NCBI GenBank assembly: GCA_009801015.1
Contig: VHZZ01001305.1
Coordinates: 78,708 to 119,164, forward strand
Length of the DNA: 40,457 nucleotides
DNA from: Silene noctiflora
Lineage: Eukaryota; Streptophyta; Magnoliopsida; Caryophyllales; Caryophyllaceae
Reading direction: 5' to 3'
Shown here: piece after piece, positions 12,833-24,270 of the stretch
Position numbering within the stretch: position 1 is the first letter of the stretch
Layout of the letters: the number at the start of each line of letters is the position of its first letter
Program-made: the position numbers and the translations under genes
Notes under the pieces: model-generated
Told to the model about the DNA's origin: nothing
The model's input: only the letters and a program-made list of their open reading frames with translations
Database searches by the model: none

Positions 12833-13408
12833 CCAGGTTTGGCCATTTGATTCATTTAATCCATCATTGACCAAACAATTATTTGGTTATGCTATTTTGG
12901 GGTGTGCTCTAACCGGGTTTGGATTTATATATACTTCTAACTATATCACATGTACGTTAGTTTGAGTTGAATGTATCAAAGTGAATAAGTGATGATCAAT
13001 ATTTAAATACGACTATATTTCATGAAGACGGTTTTTATGTAATTATATGCATGAATATACAAGATACTAACTCTTCACCAAATGGAATATTTAAGGGTAC
13101 CGAGACCAAACACTCTCGCACTATGCAACCATTTACAATCAGAATTATTTTGTACATAAATTCTTGTTTGTGGTAAGTATATTTGTCACAAACTTTTGAC
13201 GGGTCAAATATCGCCCACATTAATAAATAAAGACAAGTTATTCGTTATTTTTTAAGGCATTTTTATTTTTGTTTTATCTACCTATGTAAATAATATTTAA
13301 TCCGTTACAGATTTGTAATAGATATACCCATTATCAAGGAGGTTCAAGTGTTTTTATAAATGTTCAATTCATTGGTGACTTGGTGTGCGAGGCAAAAAAA
13401 TACAATTT

Positions 13409-13463
13409 GTTATAGCCTATTTTTAGTAGCAAGTTGATATGTTATAGCCTATTTTTAGTAGCA
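13409..13463. repeat. 32-bp tandem duplication
   Basis: The 23-base string beginning GTTATAGCCTATTTTTAGTA occurs exactly at 13409-13431 and 13441-13463. The following bases are also similar (AAGTTGATAT and ACAATTGATG), so the unit is about 32 bp. Confidence 0.85.
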
Positions 13464-13874
13464 CAATTGATGTTAAGTAGACTTGACAAGGGTGACTCAA
13501 CCATAAGAGCATGATATGCACTTGAACAAATGACTAGGATTTGATTCGTGGCGAATGTACCCGACCTATCCGATCCGCCCTGAAAGTTATTATTAGGTAT
13601 TGATTACTATTCCTAAAATTTGACTTGCAAGTAGCAACGAAGGTAGTCGACCTATCCAATCCAACTCGAATAGGTATTGATTATTAATCGTAAATAATTT
13701 AATAATAACAACCTAATAAAAATGTGTGCACCTGACCCGAATACTAGTAAACCTAAATGACTCAAATCCGAACTCGACCTGATTAATCCGTTTGCCAAGT
13801 CTGAACACTACCGGATATAATTGTACTTGGTAATTGGTATAGGCACCAAGGGAAAGGAAGAAAGATTAGCAACA

Positions 13875-16683
13875 ATGGTGGGTGCAATACTAACATCATC
13901 ATTATCATCATTGAGATTACAACAAGGGAGTTGTTGCTCAATTTCATGTTCAAACTTAGGAAACCCAGATGATTTTATTCCTCGTAAAACACAAACTCCT
14001 TCAACTCAGCAACATCTTCGTCCTCTTTCTATCTCGAAACCTGCTTTTATCGTCCGTACTGAGGTAAACTTCTCAATTCTTTCTTTTTTCCTTTTTCGTC
14101 TGATTTTGCTCTTTTATTTATTGTTTTTTTTTTTGTTTGTATGCATTTGAGCTTATATTTTGTAATTCAGTATTTCAGTACAGATTAGAACTTTGTGCTA
14201 AATTTTGGGTATTTTGAGGATTTTATCAAAGATTGATTTATGTGGGATGACGAATATGACTATAATCCATACAGAGATGTCACATGTGAGTGTCCATATC
14301 GACTAATTAGTAGATGATTGACCGTTTATAAACCAATGAGTTACTCCCTGTATTGCCGGTTGGTTTTAGGATGAAACTCCTTGAGTTTGTGGAGTGAACT
14401 CTCTCTTCTGAGTCTTCTCCCATTCCATACAATGATAGAAATTTGGTCGATTTCTGATCGGACTTTTGGTGGTGAAAATTGTGTGTACTAACTATAAAAT
14501 GTGTACGTGGAGTACTAAAAAAATTGAAATGAGAGCTAACTCCATGACACAAGATTGTAGATGTGCTTGCTTTGAGTTTAGGCAGTCGAAAATTAGATTG
14601 CCGGTTAGGATGCAGTTAATATCGCAACAACATAATTACCCTTGTGCGTTATGGGATCCCGCAATTAGCAGAATGGCAGGGTAATGCCGTTGTGGGATTG
14701 GATAGATGAACTATGAAGCGTTACCCCTTTGCTGTAGAGACTGTTTGCCAATGACCCGTAGTAATAATTGTGTTCTAATACAATATACAAATGGTATGTT
14801 ATGATAAAACTAAGGGTGCACTCGATATCAGTGATGTTGATTTGATCTGAATGTGTTTGTCTCATGCCCTACAATTATATGGCGATTTAATCATCAGCAA
14901 TCTGCTAAGCCCTTGGCATTTCCTGCAGTCAAATGTCCGGAAAATGAGAAGGAAAAAACCGGAGCCCTCTTGTGTTGTTTGTAACGGTAGTGGAAAGGTT
15001 GATTGTCGCCATTGTCATGGAAAAGGTACTTTCATTTTGTGCATTCTTTTTATGTGTCTTTTGTTACTCTTCTTTGAGACCAACTAACAGTATCTTTTTT
15101 GTTCATATATTGCGCGGAGTATCAAATTACAGAGGCATAATTGTTTGAAGTTTTTCATTTGGATTGACATTGTTTAAAGGGAGGTTCAGTAGCATACGAG
15201 AGAACTAGAGAAGTATTTAAAAGTGCCACTTTGACATAGACAAAGACAAAAACCTAGAGAAGAAAAGCGGATACTATTTGAGCAGGAAAAAAATAACGAA
15301 ACAAAGAAATTGTGGACTCTTGACTGAATATGTAAATATGTATATTAAAAATACCATTAAGCTAAGTTAATCTAACATTGATGGTCGATTCGGTGTGGTA
15401 AAAGGCTATTTTCTTTGTTGATAGGAACCGGTACTTACATATGGACCAAATGTTCAAATGTGAATTATGATGTCTACGGGAAATAAATTTCAATTGCCTG
15501 TGGGTACTCAATCCTTGTTGGGGATCGTGGGATTGGTCTTCTCTGGCTATATATGGCATATAGAATCTTCATGGTGCTAAGACTATATATTGTGCATGTA
15601 CTGGTGCAAAGATGTCTATTGTCAAGGTATGACATTGCTAAATAATGTTAGAATCAGTTAGTAAACCTTGACATGCAGAGTAAAACTCTAATCTTTGCTA
15701 TGTCTGATCCTCTAATCTCCCCGCGCTTTCTCGAAACTGTGTTTGGATTACTAGAATTGCAGAAAGACGTTGTTTAAAAAGGCGCGCCTAGGCGCGAAAG
15801 CTCGCAGAGGCACTAGCCAAAATGCCTCAGTTCACCTTGTGCATAACTCACAGCTAGCGAGTCACACAATTATCTCATTTTCCTTGTTATTCCTGACTTT
15901 CACTTTGTTAAATGTTAGCTCTCTTTAAAACCCAAAAGGTTATTGTTGCACTAAGATTTATTTTGTGAATACAAATTCCTTTGCATAAACAATGTGCTTC
16001 GTGTGCCAGGAGCACACACGTTTGCCTTGGGCATCATCGCTTGATGAGCCTTTATAAACTATCAGAATGTTTTAAATAAGGGAGTGGGTTCCCGATAATT
16101 TATTTCTTCTTGTTGAATTTGAGGTTGAGGCAGGTTTGCCCTCATCCATCATTAAGTCGCAAAATTTTAGTCAAGGAATTAAACCTGGTCCATTTCTTTG
16201 CACACCTTCCTTACACATAGGCTTTAATACCATATGAATGAACTATCTAAACCGAAAGTCAGGCAAGACATTGCTCTTCTACCCCAACATAGATTAACTT
16301 AACTTTTTGGTGCAGGCAGGACAAATTCGACTGAACTAATGATGCTTCCAAAAGGTGAATGGCCAAAATGGTGAGTTTTGTTCAGTTCTTCGACTACTCA
16401 CATGGTTTAGGTTTTATCTCACCAGTCGCCACTAATCCTTGCCATTAAATAATTTGAGCTTGAACACCTCATTTGTCATACTAGGTGCAAGACATGCCGT
16501 GGCAGTGGGCTAGCGTACTGTAATCGTTGCCTTGGAACAGGAGAGTATGTAGATATAATAGGCTTCTTCATGAAGTCAGAAGCTGGTCTTTCTCAGAGGC
16601 CTGTAAAGAGTCGTACTGAAGATAAACCCGAACATTTTACTGCTGCTGACTTGTTTCGTTCGCAAACATCTTCAGACTCTTGA
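13875..16683 (+). CDS. Plastid-type DnaJ cysteine-rich (BSD2/LQY1-like) zinc-finger protein
   Basis: Four exons, 13875-14063, 14929-15025, 16316-16370 and 16485-16683, encode 179 residues in one frame. The ATG at 13875 sits in GCAACAATGG and opens a Ser/Gln-rich, acid-poor leader of about 55-60 residues typical of a chloroplast transit peptide. Four CxxCxGxG motifs follow: CVVCNGSG (78-85), CRHCHGKG (89-96), CKTCRGSG (115-122) and CNRCLGTG (126-133). They should bind two zinc ions, as in the DnaJ cysteine-rich domain. There is no J domain. The C-terminus (IIGFFMKSE, then a polar tail) is not assigned. Relatives act as chaperones or redox factors in Rubisco or photosystem II assembly, but this exact member is not BSD2 by my memory of that sequence, so the client is unknown. 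Introns of 865, 1290 and 114 bp separate the motif pairs. Confidence 0.88.
14064..14928 (+). other. Intron 1 of the zinc-finger gene
   Basis: 865-bp intron with a GTAAAC donor and TTTCCTGCAG acceptor. No repeat or open frame of interest was recognised. Confidence 0.7.
15770..16070. repeat. Dispersed repeat fragment with GGCGCGCCTAGGCGC start
   Basis: Lies in intron 2 of the zinc-finger gene. TTTAAAAAGGCGCGCCTAGG is followed by GCCAAAATGCCTCAG and later by GCACACACGTTTGCCTTGGG. A related block (TTTAAAACATGCGCCCAAGG, then CCAAAACACCTCAG) sits in PRS intron 7. The ends are not resolved. The 1290-bp intron otherwise shows nothing. Confidence 0.45.
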
Positions 16684-18092
16684 GTTTTAGTAGCATTGTA
16701 GCTGGTTGAAGCTGCTGTATATCTATCTTTGTTAGGCCATCTAGCTTGTAATAGTTGAGCAATTTGGTCCTATATAGTTACTTTGGCCTATTTGCCGCGG
16801 TCACTATTCTTTTCCTTTCAAATACAAGTAGGAGTTGTTTGCAACTCTTGTTTTAAGTTGTGCAAAGATAAATTATTTTCCCCATTAATCACTTGTTTCC
16901 CATGACAAATAACCAAATACGCAGTAGTGTTCAATGTTGATTTGTGGGTGATGATTGTCTTTGAATGTGTTTTAACTTTTCCTTTTAGGAGAGCTACAAT
17001 AATCATGATAGGGTTCGGTATCGGGTTAGACAAAACTTATTTATCGAAAGAGTTGGCTACTTTAAGTGGTGTGTTTACTAAAGACACGTCACGAGGGAGA
17101 AACGACATGTGTTAACTCCTTGATACATGTTATGCGAAGTGGTGAGTTTTTTTTTTTTTGGAACAAAAATTTAGGTTAAAGGGTTTTCATATTGTCTAGT
17201 AACCAGGGGCGGAGCCAACCTTAATTTTCTAAAGCTATAGCCCTAGATGAATGGATAAATATTGTTAAGTGTAGTAGAACAAGTAGAAAGTAAAATAACG
17301 TAGTTGGCAGTTCTGTCTACCAAATGAAATGTCTTGAGATCGATCCCCACTGCAACTATGCAACTTTCAATTTCCAAAACATAATAAAAACTACTTTCCT
17401 TAATTTTAGTGTCTATACTTTACAAACTCCAGTATTATTTATTTGTCAAACAAAAATCCAATTTTATTGGATAATAATCTATTATGGATATTTTATTATA
17501 TATATAAAAATATACTATATTAGAATCAAGTAAAAATTGAATGTGTTTTACGGTCATAGTATAAAGTATTTGATTGATAAAAAAATTGTATACTATTGAT
17601 ATAAATCATTTAAATGTCAAGTCACCTTTTTTTACTTATCTATACCGGTAATAAAGTATTTAAGTGTGTTATGCTTGATGTTTCATATCGATTATGCATG
17701 ATTTTTTCGTATCGATTATGCACGATTAATTAAAATCATTAATTTATCTGACCATTTCAATAGTAAGTTACGTTTTGAGTTTAAAAAATTATCCGGTATA
17801 TTTCAGTAGTCTATAAATCTAGCCCTAGATAAATTTCATTCCTGGTTCCGCCCCTATTAGTAACATGGCTAAATTTTAACACAAGTAATTAATAATATTG
17901 ACAAGGTTACACCAATGACCATTAAAATTTTAATCCGATCCGAAACGATATTCTAATAAATTCTTTTTACCTATTTCAAAAGATCTCAAAAATCTGAAAA
18001 CTAAATATTCCGATGCTCGTAGCAGCAGTTGACTAGAGTGACCATTCTCAACCTTTTGATCTTCTCCATTCCTGGTTTTTTAACACTCAAAA
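16684..18092. other. Intergenic region between the zinc-finger gene and PRS
   Basis: Contains the 3' UTR of the upstream gene and a 653-bp hAT-type element (17204-17856). The 236 bp left before the PRS start codon must hold the proximal PRS promoter. No clear TATA box was seen. Confidence 0.7.
17204..17856. mobile_element. hAT-type non-autonomous element upstream of PRS
   Basis: The left end CAGGGGCGGAGCCA and the right end (reversed TAGGGGCGGAACCA) form 14-bp inverted termini. The flanks CTAGTAAC (17196-17203) and TTAGTAAC (17857-17864) are an 8-bp target duplication with one mismatch. Terminus and duplication size both fit hAT. The interior is AT-rich and noncoding. It ends 236 bp before the PRS start codon. 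Confidence 0.8.
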
Positions 18093-21000
18093 ATGGCGTC
18101 TTTCCTTGGTTGCCCAACTTCAACTTCTTCAAGAACTTTCACTCACTTCACTCTCCCTTCTTCTTCTTCTTCTTCTAATTCATCCCCTAAACTCTCCTTT
18201 TCCAAATTCCCACCTCCAAATTCCATTGTAAGTCACCTTCTTTCTCTCTTTTACCTTCAAATTTTAATCTTTACTGTTTTTTTGCTACTTAATTTTATTT
18301 CCTTTTGTGTTAATGGTCTTAATTCTCTCTTTTTACTATAAAGCTTTAATCTTTACTGTTTTGGGTACTTAAATTACATTTTGTGTTAATGATATTGTTA
18401 AGTTAATTGTGTTGTGTAGAGGTGTAATTTGGGTGAGCAATTGAAATTTGTGGAAAATGGGAAACCTAGAAGTACACCTTCGATTGGAATACAGCAGCCA
18501 TTTCCTTCTTTCTTGGAGAGTTCTGTTAATCAGAATGATACCCGACTTCGGATTTTCTCCGGTACCGCTAATCCAGCTCTTTCTCAGGTGAAATGGGTTG
18601 TTGTTCTTTTCAGTTTATGTTTGATTTTTGTTATTATGTTATTTAATTATTTAAGAGTTATTGACTGATTATTTTTGGGTCATTAGTAATGACCAGAAAG
18701 TGGTATATGGTTGTAGGGGGGCAGCAGCAGCAGCGAATCTTGGAATAAATTAGTATAAGACGTTNGGGGGGGGGGGGGGGGGGGGGGGGGGGGGTAAGTT
18801 TGTGCGCGAATACTTGCATTCAGTCACCGAGTCAAGGATGGCCGAATGATGCTTCTCTCATTGAAATGTAAATGGACTTAAAAAGTCAGCGGGGGTCTGT
18901 TTATGCTTTGGGATTTCGTTTGGACGCTGTGTGGATAGGTTTTAGCTGGTGGACTAGCTCTAGGATTGATTTGATTGGTAAGAAATGAGTGTGATTGGTT
19001 TTCAGGCTGTATCGGTTGAGTGGAAGTGAGCGGGCAGCATACAATCAAATCCCCTTAGGTTACTAATTCTTAACACTTCGCAGATTGCATTTCTCTTCAT
19101 GTGAAGTAACTTAAACTGTTCCATCTTATGTTTGGAAAGAAGTTAAAAAAAACTCATTCACTGACACTTTAACATCGCAAATGAAGAAACCTTTCTTACA
19201 TACAGAACAAGCTTTAGTGTCTTGAAATAAGCCTTCACCTAGGTTTATACTAAAACAGTTTGTTGACAACCTGTTCTACCTGACAGGAAATTGCATGCTA
19301 CATGGGTCTCGAGCTGGGGAAAATAAACATTAAACGGTTCGCTGATGGCGAAATTTATGTTCAGTTGCAAGAGAGTGTCAGAGGGTGTGATGTTTTCCTA
19401 GTTCAACCCACATGCCCACCTGCTAATGAGAACGTGATGGAGCTGTTGATAATGATTGATGCGTGCCTTAGAGCATCGGCGAAAACTATCACTGCCGTTA
19501 TTCCATACTTTGGATATGCTAGAGCTGATCGAAAAGTAAGTATTGAAAAGACATTCCACATTCCTTTTAGCGAAAGTTTTTTTTAATATAAAAAACAAGA
19601 AATCAAATTCGCAATCTTACCCCTATGCACAATCCAATATGTGAAGTGTAATTGATGTTTGAGCAATGTTTGATATATAATTGACTACCTTTTAATTTAC
19701 CATATACACCTTGTGTTGTCTAATTTCAGACACAAGGGCGAGAATCGATTGCAGCCAAAATGGTTGCCAATCTGATAACTAAAGCAGGTGCCAATCGAGT
19801 TCTTGCTTGTGATCTTCATTCTGGGCAGTCAATAGGCTATTTTGACATACCAGTGGATCATGTATACGGTCAAGTAAGATCAACAAACCCCTCCTTTGTT
19901 CCTGTCCTTCACTCATGTTGGGATTAAAATTTGCTCATCCATGTCTATATCTGAACCTGTGGAAACTATTTGTTTTCTGTCAGCCTGTCATACTTGACTA
20001 TCTAGCAAGCAAGATGATTTGTTCAGATGATTTGGTGGTAGTCTCTCCTGATGTTGGTGGAGTGGCTAGAGCACGTGCATTTGCGAAAAAATTATCTGAT
20101 GCACCGCTTGCCATAGTCGATAAAAGGCGACAAGGGCACAATGTTGCGGAGGTAATTACTCATCTAAGTTTAAGAAGTGATGGGTATATTTGGATGACTA
20201 AATTAGTATAGCTCAACTTAGCATTTGACAGATTGTCAAGGACACCATCAAACTTCATCAATATTTGTCAGTATCTCTTTTTTAACATTATTTAGAGGGT
20301 TTCGTAAATTTAGAAACAACACTATCGTCCATTGGCATATTCTACAATTGTTAGGCCTACGGAAGTGCTCTCTAGAGTTTACTATCTTATTGTGTTCATT
20401 TTGAGAACAGCTTCATTAACAAAAAAATGTTAGTCAAACGGCTGTGGCATTAATTAAGGTCAACTGTTCTGTTATTTTGCTTGTGATACACACTAATATC
20501 AGATGCATATACCTTAAGCAAACCCAATTAGCTGACTTTTGAGCAAAACCCAACTTCAAAATTAACATGTTTTGACCTTAAATGTTGGACTTTTGGTAGG
20601 ACGGCTTGGCCCAGGGTTTGATCCTTTGAGATTATCAATTCAACTTATCATTGCTTGAGACCTTAAGGTGGTAGACGCTTTGGCAAGCCATTTAAATGAA
20701 TGACTTGCCAGTTGCCAGTCTCGTGGAGTCATAGCTGTAAACTTGTAACTGGGTATTTACTTGGCTGTTTCATTTGTAACAGACTAATTGCCTATCAGTG
20801 TCTGTTGAAACGTCCATTTTGCAGTTCACCTGCTTCCAGTCTGTGAAGAATTATTAATTCGTCAGTTGCCATTGGCGTGACTTACAGTTCATATGGCTTA
20901 TAGGAAATATGCATTCACTTTCAAATTTGCTTTTATTCTCTTCTTTCCTGACATTTCTGCTTAATACAATTCAAAAAATTCGTAGGTGATGAATTTGATC

Positions 21001-23294
21001 GGTGACGTGAAAGGGAAGGTGGCAGTTATGGTGGATGATATGATTGACACAGCAGGTCAGTTCTCTTGAGTAATTGCAACTATTTGAGAATTATATAAAA
21101 ATTATCATATAAAGGTGGTACAAACTCAGGGGTATTAGTGAATGATGTCCTATCACACCCGCAAGTCCGCAACTTTCATAATGCAAACTACCATCCTAGC
21201 CTTATATTATATGGCAGGAGAATTGAAAAGTTTCATAGAATCAATGGGCCTTAGGCCAAGTGCATGACGATCAAAGGCAGTAGACACATAATTCGGGTCA
21301 CTCTTGTAAAATAAGGGTGTTTCTTCAGTTATAAGCACTTTCAATCTATGTTACTCCGACACTTCACTTAACTGCCGTGTCGCGTGTCGGACACGTGTCG
21401 GTGTCCGACACGACACGACACTTCGACACTTCAATTTAGACCACAAAATAGGAAAATTCACCCAAAATAGCCGTGTCCGACACTCCGACACGTGTCGGAG
21501 AGTCGGAGTAACACAGCTTTCAATGCCCCAATCTCGGTGTTGTAGGGAGGCCCAAATCCACATCCGATGGATATCCTTTCCCTCTTTTCATCCACTACTA
21601 CCTTATGATATACACTCTTTATTCTATCATTGCTCAATATCTGCATTCATACAATTGTGTCGTTTTGTTAGTTCTTGAAAGTTATAATTTCAAAAAGAGA
21701 AAAAATTGTAAGATGAAATGTGAGGTGACATTAATATGCCTTCAGCTATAGTTTTGTCATTTTTTCTAGACAGTGTCAGATTTTGAAACAAATATTAGAG
21801 GTGATTAAGGCGACCTGGCTTTTCTTGAGCATATGAAATATAAAGCTGAAATTGATTGTCCTCTTCAAGTTTTTTTTCCTTTCTTTGCTTGGGAAATTTG
21901 AAAGAAAAATTAATAAAAAAAAGTTTTAAACAATAAATAAATTGATCCGAGAAAAATTTATGGTGAAAACCAGCCCTTAATCATAATTTTTAACAGAATA
22001 GTGAGGTAAAATGTGAGATTAGATTAATGAGTATGTCTACTATGAGGCCGCCTCATATGGGCTCATAGTATTTGATAACTATCTGTTTTCAGTGGAATCC
22101 ATTGTTAAATGTTCTATTTGTGGATTATGTTTTATGTCGTGGCATCCGTTTTAGGTAATTGTAATGTAAAATCACCTTATAAGAGACTAATTAGGTCACT
22201 TTCATTTTCTAGACCAACCGATTGACAATGGTTTTGTGACTGAAGAGTAAAGGTTGCAGTTTTGTGCCACGGTCATTTTCTTATTTTTTTTTGTAGATTG
22301 AAAGTTATAAGCGGTCCTCCTTGATGTATTGTAGGTACGATTGCCAAAGGAGCAGCGCTGTTACATCAAGAAGGAGCTCGGGAAGTTTATGCATGTGCTA
22401 CGCATGCTGTATTTAGGTAAGGAAAGAAGTTATATTGTATAACAGATGTGTGCCACTCATGTGTACCGTAGTTTAAAACATGCGCCCAAGGCTAGGTGAG
22501 ACACTCACCAAAACACCTCAGTGCTCCTTGTCAGCTAACAAGGCACATTACTATGCAATTTCCATATTTTTTGCCTCTTAACTCTGTTTCATTCCATTCG
22601 CTTTACCACATTATCCTTAATTTTTAGTCCTTCACAAGTTAGTCCTCTTTAAAAAAATCCCAGAAAAGTTTATGTATTTGAAAATACAATTTTTTTTTTT
22701 TTGCAAATTAGTGTTCTTGGTGTCTCCTAGTCCTAGATGTCCTTTGCCTTGTAGTCTTGCACCTTGTGACTTTTTGCCATGAGTTGTCAGCACCTCGGTG
22801 CGCCTTTCGCCTTTTGAAACTAAGATCCGTACAACACTAAACAATTACTCAGTATGTTTTTTTTATTATTATGATTATTATAATACAGTATTATCTTCAG
22901 CTCTTCCATAATTTCTAATATATTTGCGAGTTATTACAAGTATTTTTTTGTAGTTAGTGGATTAATGGGAGTGGAACTGGGATATTTTCTATAGCTAAAT
23001 GGCTGATTTTTTAGTATATTTACATGAAACCATCTTTCAATAGACTATATGGCTGATAATGTGATTTTGATCGAACCCTTTTCCTGACTCTTGTTAATTC
23101 CCTATGATTGTAGTCCCCCTGCAATAGAGAGGTTATCAAGTGGTTTATTTCAAGAAGTAATCATCACAAATACAATCCCTATCTCGGAAAAAAATTACTT
23201 CCCGCAACTTACAGTGTTGTCTGTGGCAAACCTTCTGGGCGAGACAATTTGGCGTGTCCATGACGATTGCTCTGTGAGTAGTATATTTCAGTAA
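18093..23294 (+). CDS. PRS1: Ribose-phosphate pyrophosphokinase (PRPP synthetase), chloroplast
   Basis: Makes PRPP from ribose 5-phosphate and ATP for nucleotide, histidine and tryptophan synthesis. Eight exons: 18093-18227, 18420-18587, 19287-19535, 19730-19873, 19984-20151, 20986-21055, 22335-22416, 23114-23294; 398 residues. About 85 leading residues are Ser/Pro-rich and resemble a plastid transit peptide; the enzyme begins near [15 protein letters not shown]. Signature motifs: YARADRKTQGRES across exons 3-4 (ATP contact), [14 protein letters not shown] (metal binding, Asp212 and His214), [20 protein letters not shown], and [10 protein letters not shown] from 304 (PRPP loop). The end SVSSIFQ closely resembles Arabidopsis PRS1 as I recall it. 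All key residues are intact. The ATG at 18093 is chosen because it opens the transit peptide. PRS1 and PRS2 are close paralogues, so the number in the symbol is less sure than the function. Confidence 0.95.
18766..18794 (+). other. 29-base G homopolymer preceded by N
   Basis: 29 consecutive G lie in PRS intron 2, immediately after an N at 18765. Such a run is rare in plant introns. It may be real slippage or an artefact at a sequencing stop. The length is probably unreliable. Confidence 0.8.
20152..20985 (+). other. PRS intron 5
   Basis: 834-bp intron with a GTAATT donor and TCGTAG acceptor. No element was recognised. Confidence 0.7.
21346..21516. mobile_element. 171-bp hairpin-like miniature element in PRS intron 6
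   Basis: The inverted ends are CTATGTTACTCCGAC and, from the right, CTGTGTTACTCCGAC. The flanking direct repeat CTTTCAAT (21338-21345 and 21517-21524) is exact, 8 bp. The interior repeats CCGACACGTGTCGG-type palindromes, so a single strand could fold strongly. The 8-bp duplication favours hAT. It has no coding capacity. Confidence 0.8.
22468..22830. repeat. Second copy of the GCGCC-type dispersed repeat
   Basis: Lies in PRS intron 7. It starts TTTAAAACATGCGCCCAAGG and ends near CACCTCGGTGCGCCTTTCGC. It shares CCAAAA(C/T)(A/G)CCTCAG with the copy at 15770. The family and exact ends are unknown. Confidence 0.4.
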
Positions 23295-23510
23295 ATCTAT
23301 GTATATTTTTCAGTTTATGTATAGTTCTCACTTTCCGAAAGTGATGATATTACATTCCATTTATGCCTCATTTGTGTATTTATGACAACTTCACAAGTAT
23401 CTAATACATAGGAGTAAATCTCCCTCTTTTTCCGCCATTTTTGCTTGATCGTATCGATTGTTAAGACAAAGAGATAATGTGCTGTTCTTGCCCTCTCGCT
23501 TGGTGATCAG

Positions 23511-23549
23511 GTTGGCTTCGAGCCCTACTCAAGCTTGAATATCGACTGA
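23511..23549 (+). other. Candidate alternative last coding exon of PRS
   Basis: The terminal PRS exon contains a consensus donor (TCT then GTGAGT at 23274) six codons before its stop. Splicing to the acceptor TGATCAG ending at 23510 keeps the frame and gives VGFEPYSSLNID, then TGA at 23547-23549. The acceptor follows a pyrimidine-rich GTTCTTGCCCTCTCGC. Transcripts are needed to show which end is used. Confidence 0.55.
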
Positions 23550-23868
23550 AATGGTCAAAAGAATCGGAACCTTGGCTTCAGTATCGTCATATTTGCAGTA
23601 AAACTTTGACCTCATACGATAATGGAATCTAGCTTCTGCTCTATATTCAGCATTGTTCATTTGTAAAGCTTGTGACATGGTACCAACATTTATTTTTCCT
23701 CAGTAAGCCATTTAGTTAGATCTGTAACTTTGGATTGGTGATTTATTTGTGTGCTTTCTCCGCTTGTCCTCCATAAGTTTTTGTGGTTGCGGATTTGGAT
23801 TTGTTTAGCATCTACTCGAGGTATCTTTACGTCTTGTATAGCCAATGTTGGGCTTTTTATCGGTTTGT

Positions 23869-23874
23869 AATAAA
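23869..23874 (+). promoter_or_regulatory. Candidate poly(A) signal of PRS
   Basis: AATAAA about 575 bp after the main stop and 320 bp after the alternative stop, following T-rich sequence. Confidence 0.4.
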
Positions 23875-24270
23875 CAGTGTGCCTTTACACAGTTGATTGT
23901 TATGGAACACATTACACATCAAATGTCATTTATCTTTGGCTGAATTGAATATTTCTTATTGCTCAAAAGTTATTGACAAGTAGTATTCATGGACTACGAC
24001 AAGTCGACAACAGGCTGTACTTATAAGCTGTAAGCGGGATTTGAAGGCTGAATTTCAAACCCTTCAGTCACCAAAATTGCCCTTTTGTACCTTGAAAGGA
24101 AAAAAATAATAATAGACAAGGCCATATTTTTTCCCGTCCTCAATGATTGTGTATATATTAAAATTGTTAACAAAACCCTACATCAGGCTCCGCTCTTGCA
24201 CCAGGCAAGAAATGTCTTGCTAAGAAATGCAAGGCGTCGCGTCTTATCACAAAGGCGTGAGTGAAGTAAA

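Larger units (their letters stand above)
11098..13874. other. Intergenic region between DNA2 and the zinc-finger gene
   Basis: 2.8 kb of AT-rich DNA. It contains the likely DNA2 3' UTR, a possible gene relic near 12.5-12.8 kb, a 32-bp tandem duplication at 13409-13463, and a loose repeat of CGACCTATCC-type motifs at 13560-13690. Nothing else can be supported. Confidence 0.7.
23295..24270. other. Convergent intergenic region between PRS and AspRS
   Basis: Holds the alternative PRS exon and both 3' UTRs. At 24180-24250 there is a GC-richer stretch (GCACCAGGCAAGAAATG, AAGGCGTCGCGTC) that looks like a worn repeat. No gene was seen. Confidence 0.6.

Noticed and set aside
13821..13874. In-frame upstream extension of the zinc-finger protein
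   Set aside because: It would start at a TTG codon. The ATG at 13875 has good context and opens the transit peptide.
17270..17345. tRNA-like A and B boxes inside the hAT element
   Set aside because: Only GAGATCGATCCCC resembles a B box. The A box is poor and no cloverleaf can be drawn.
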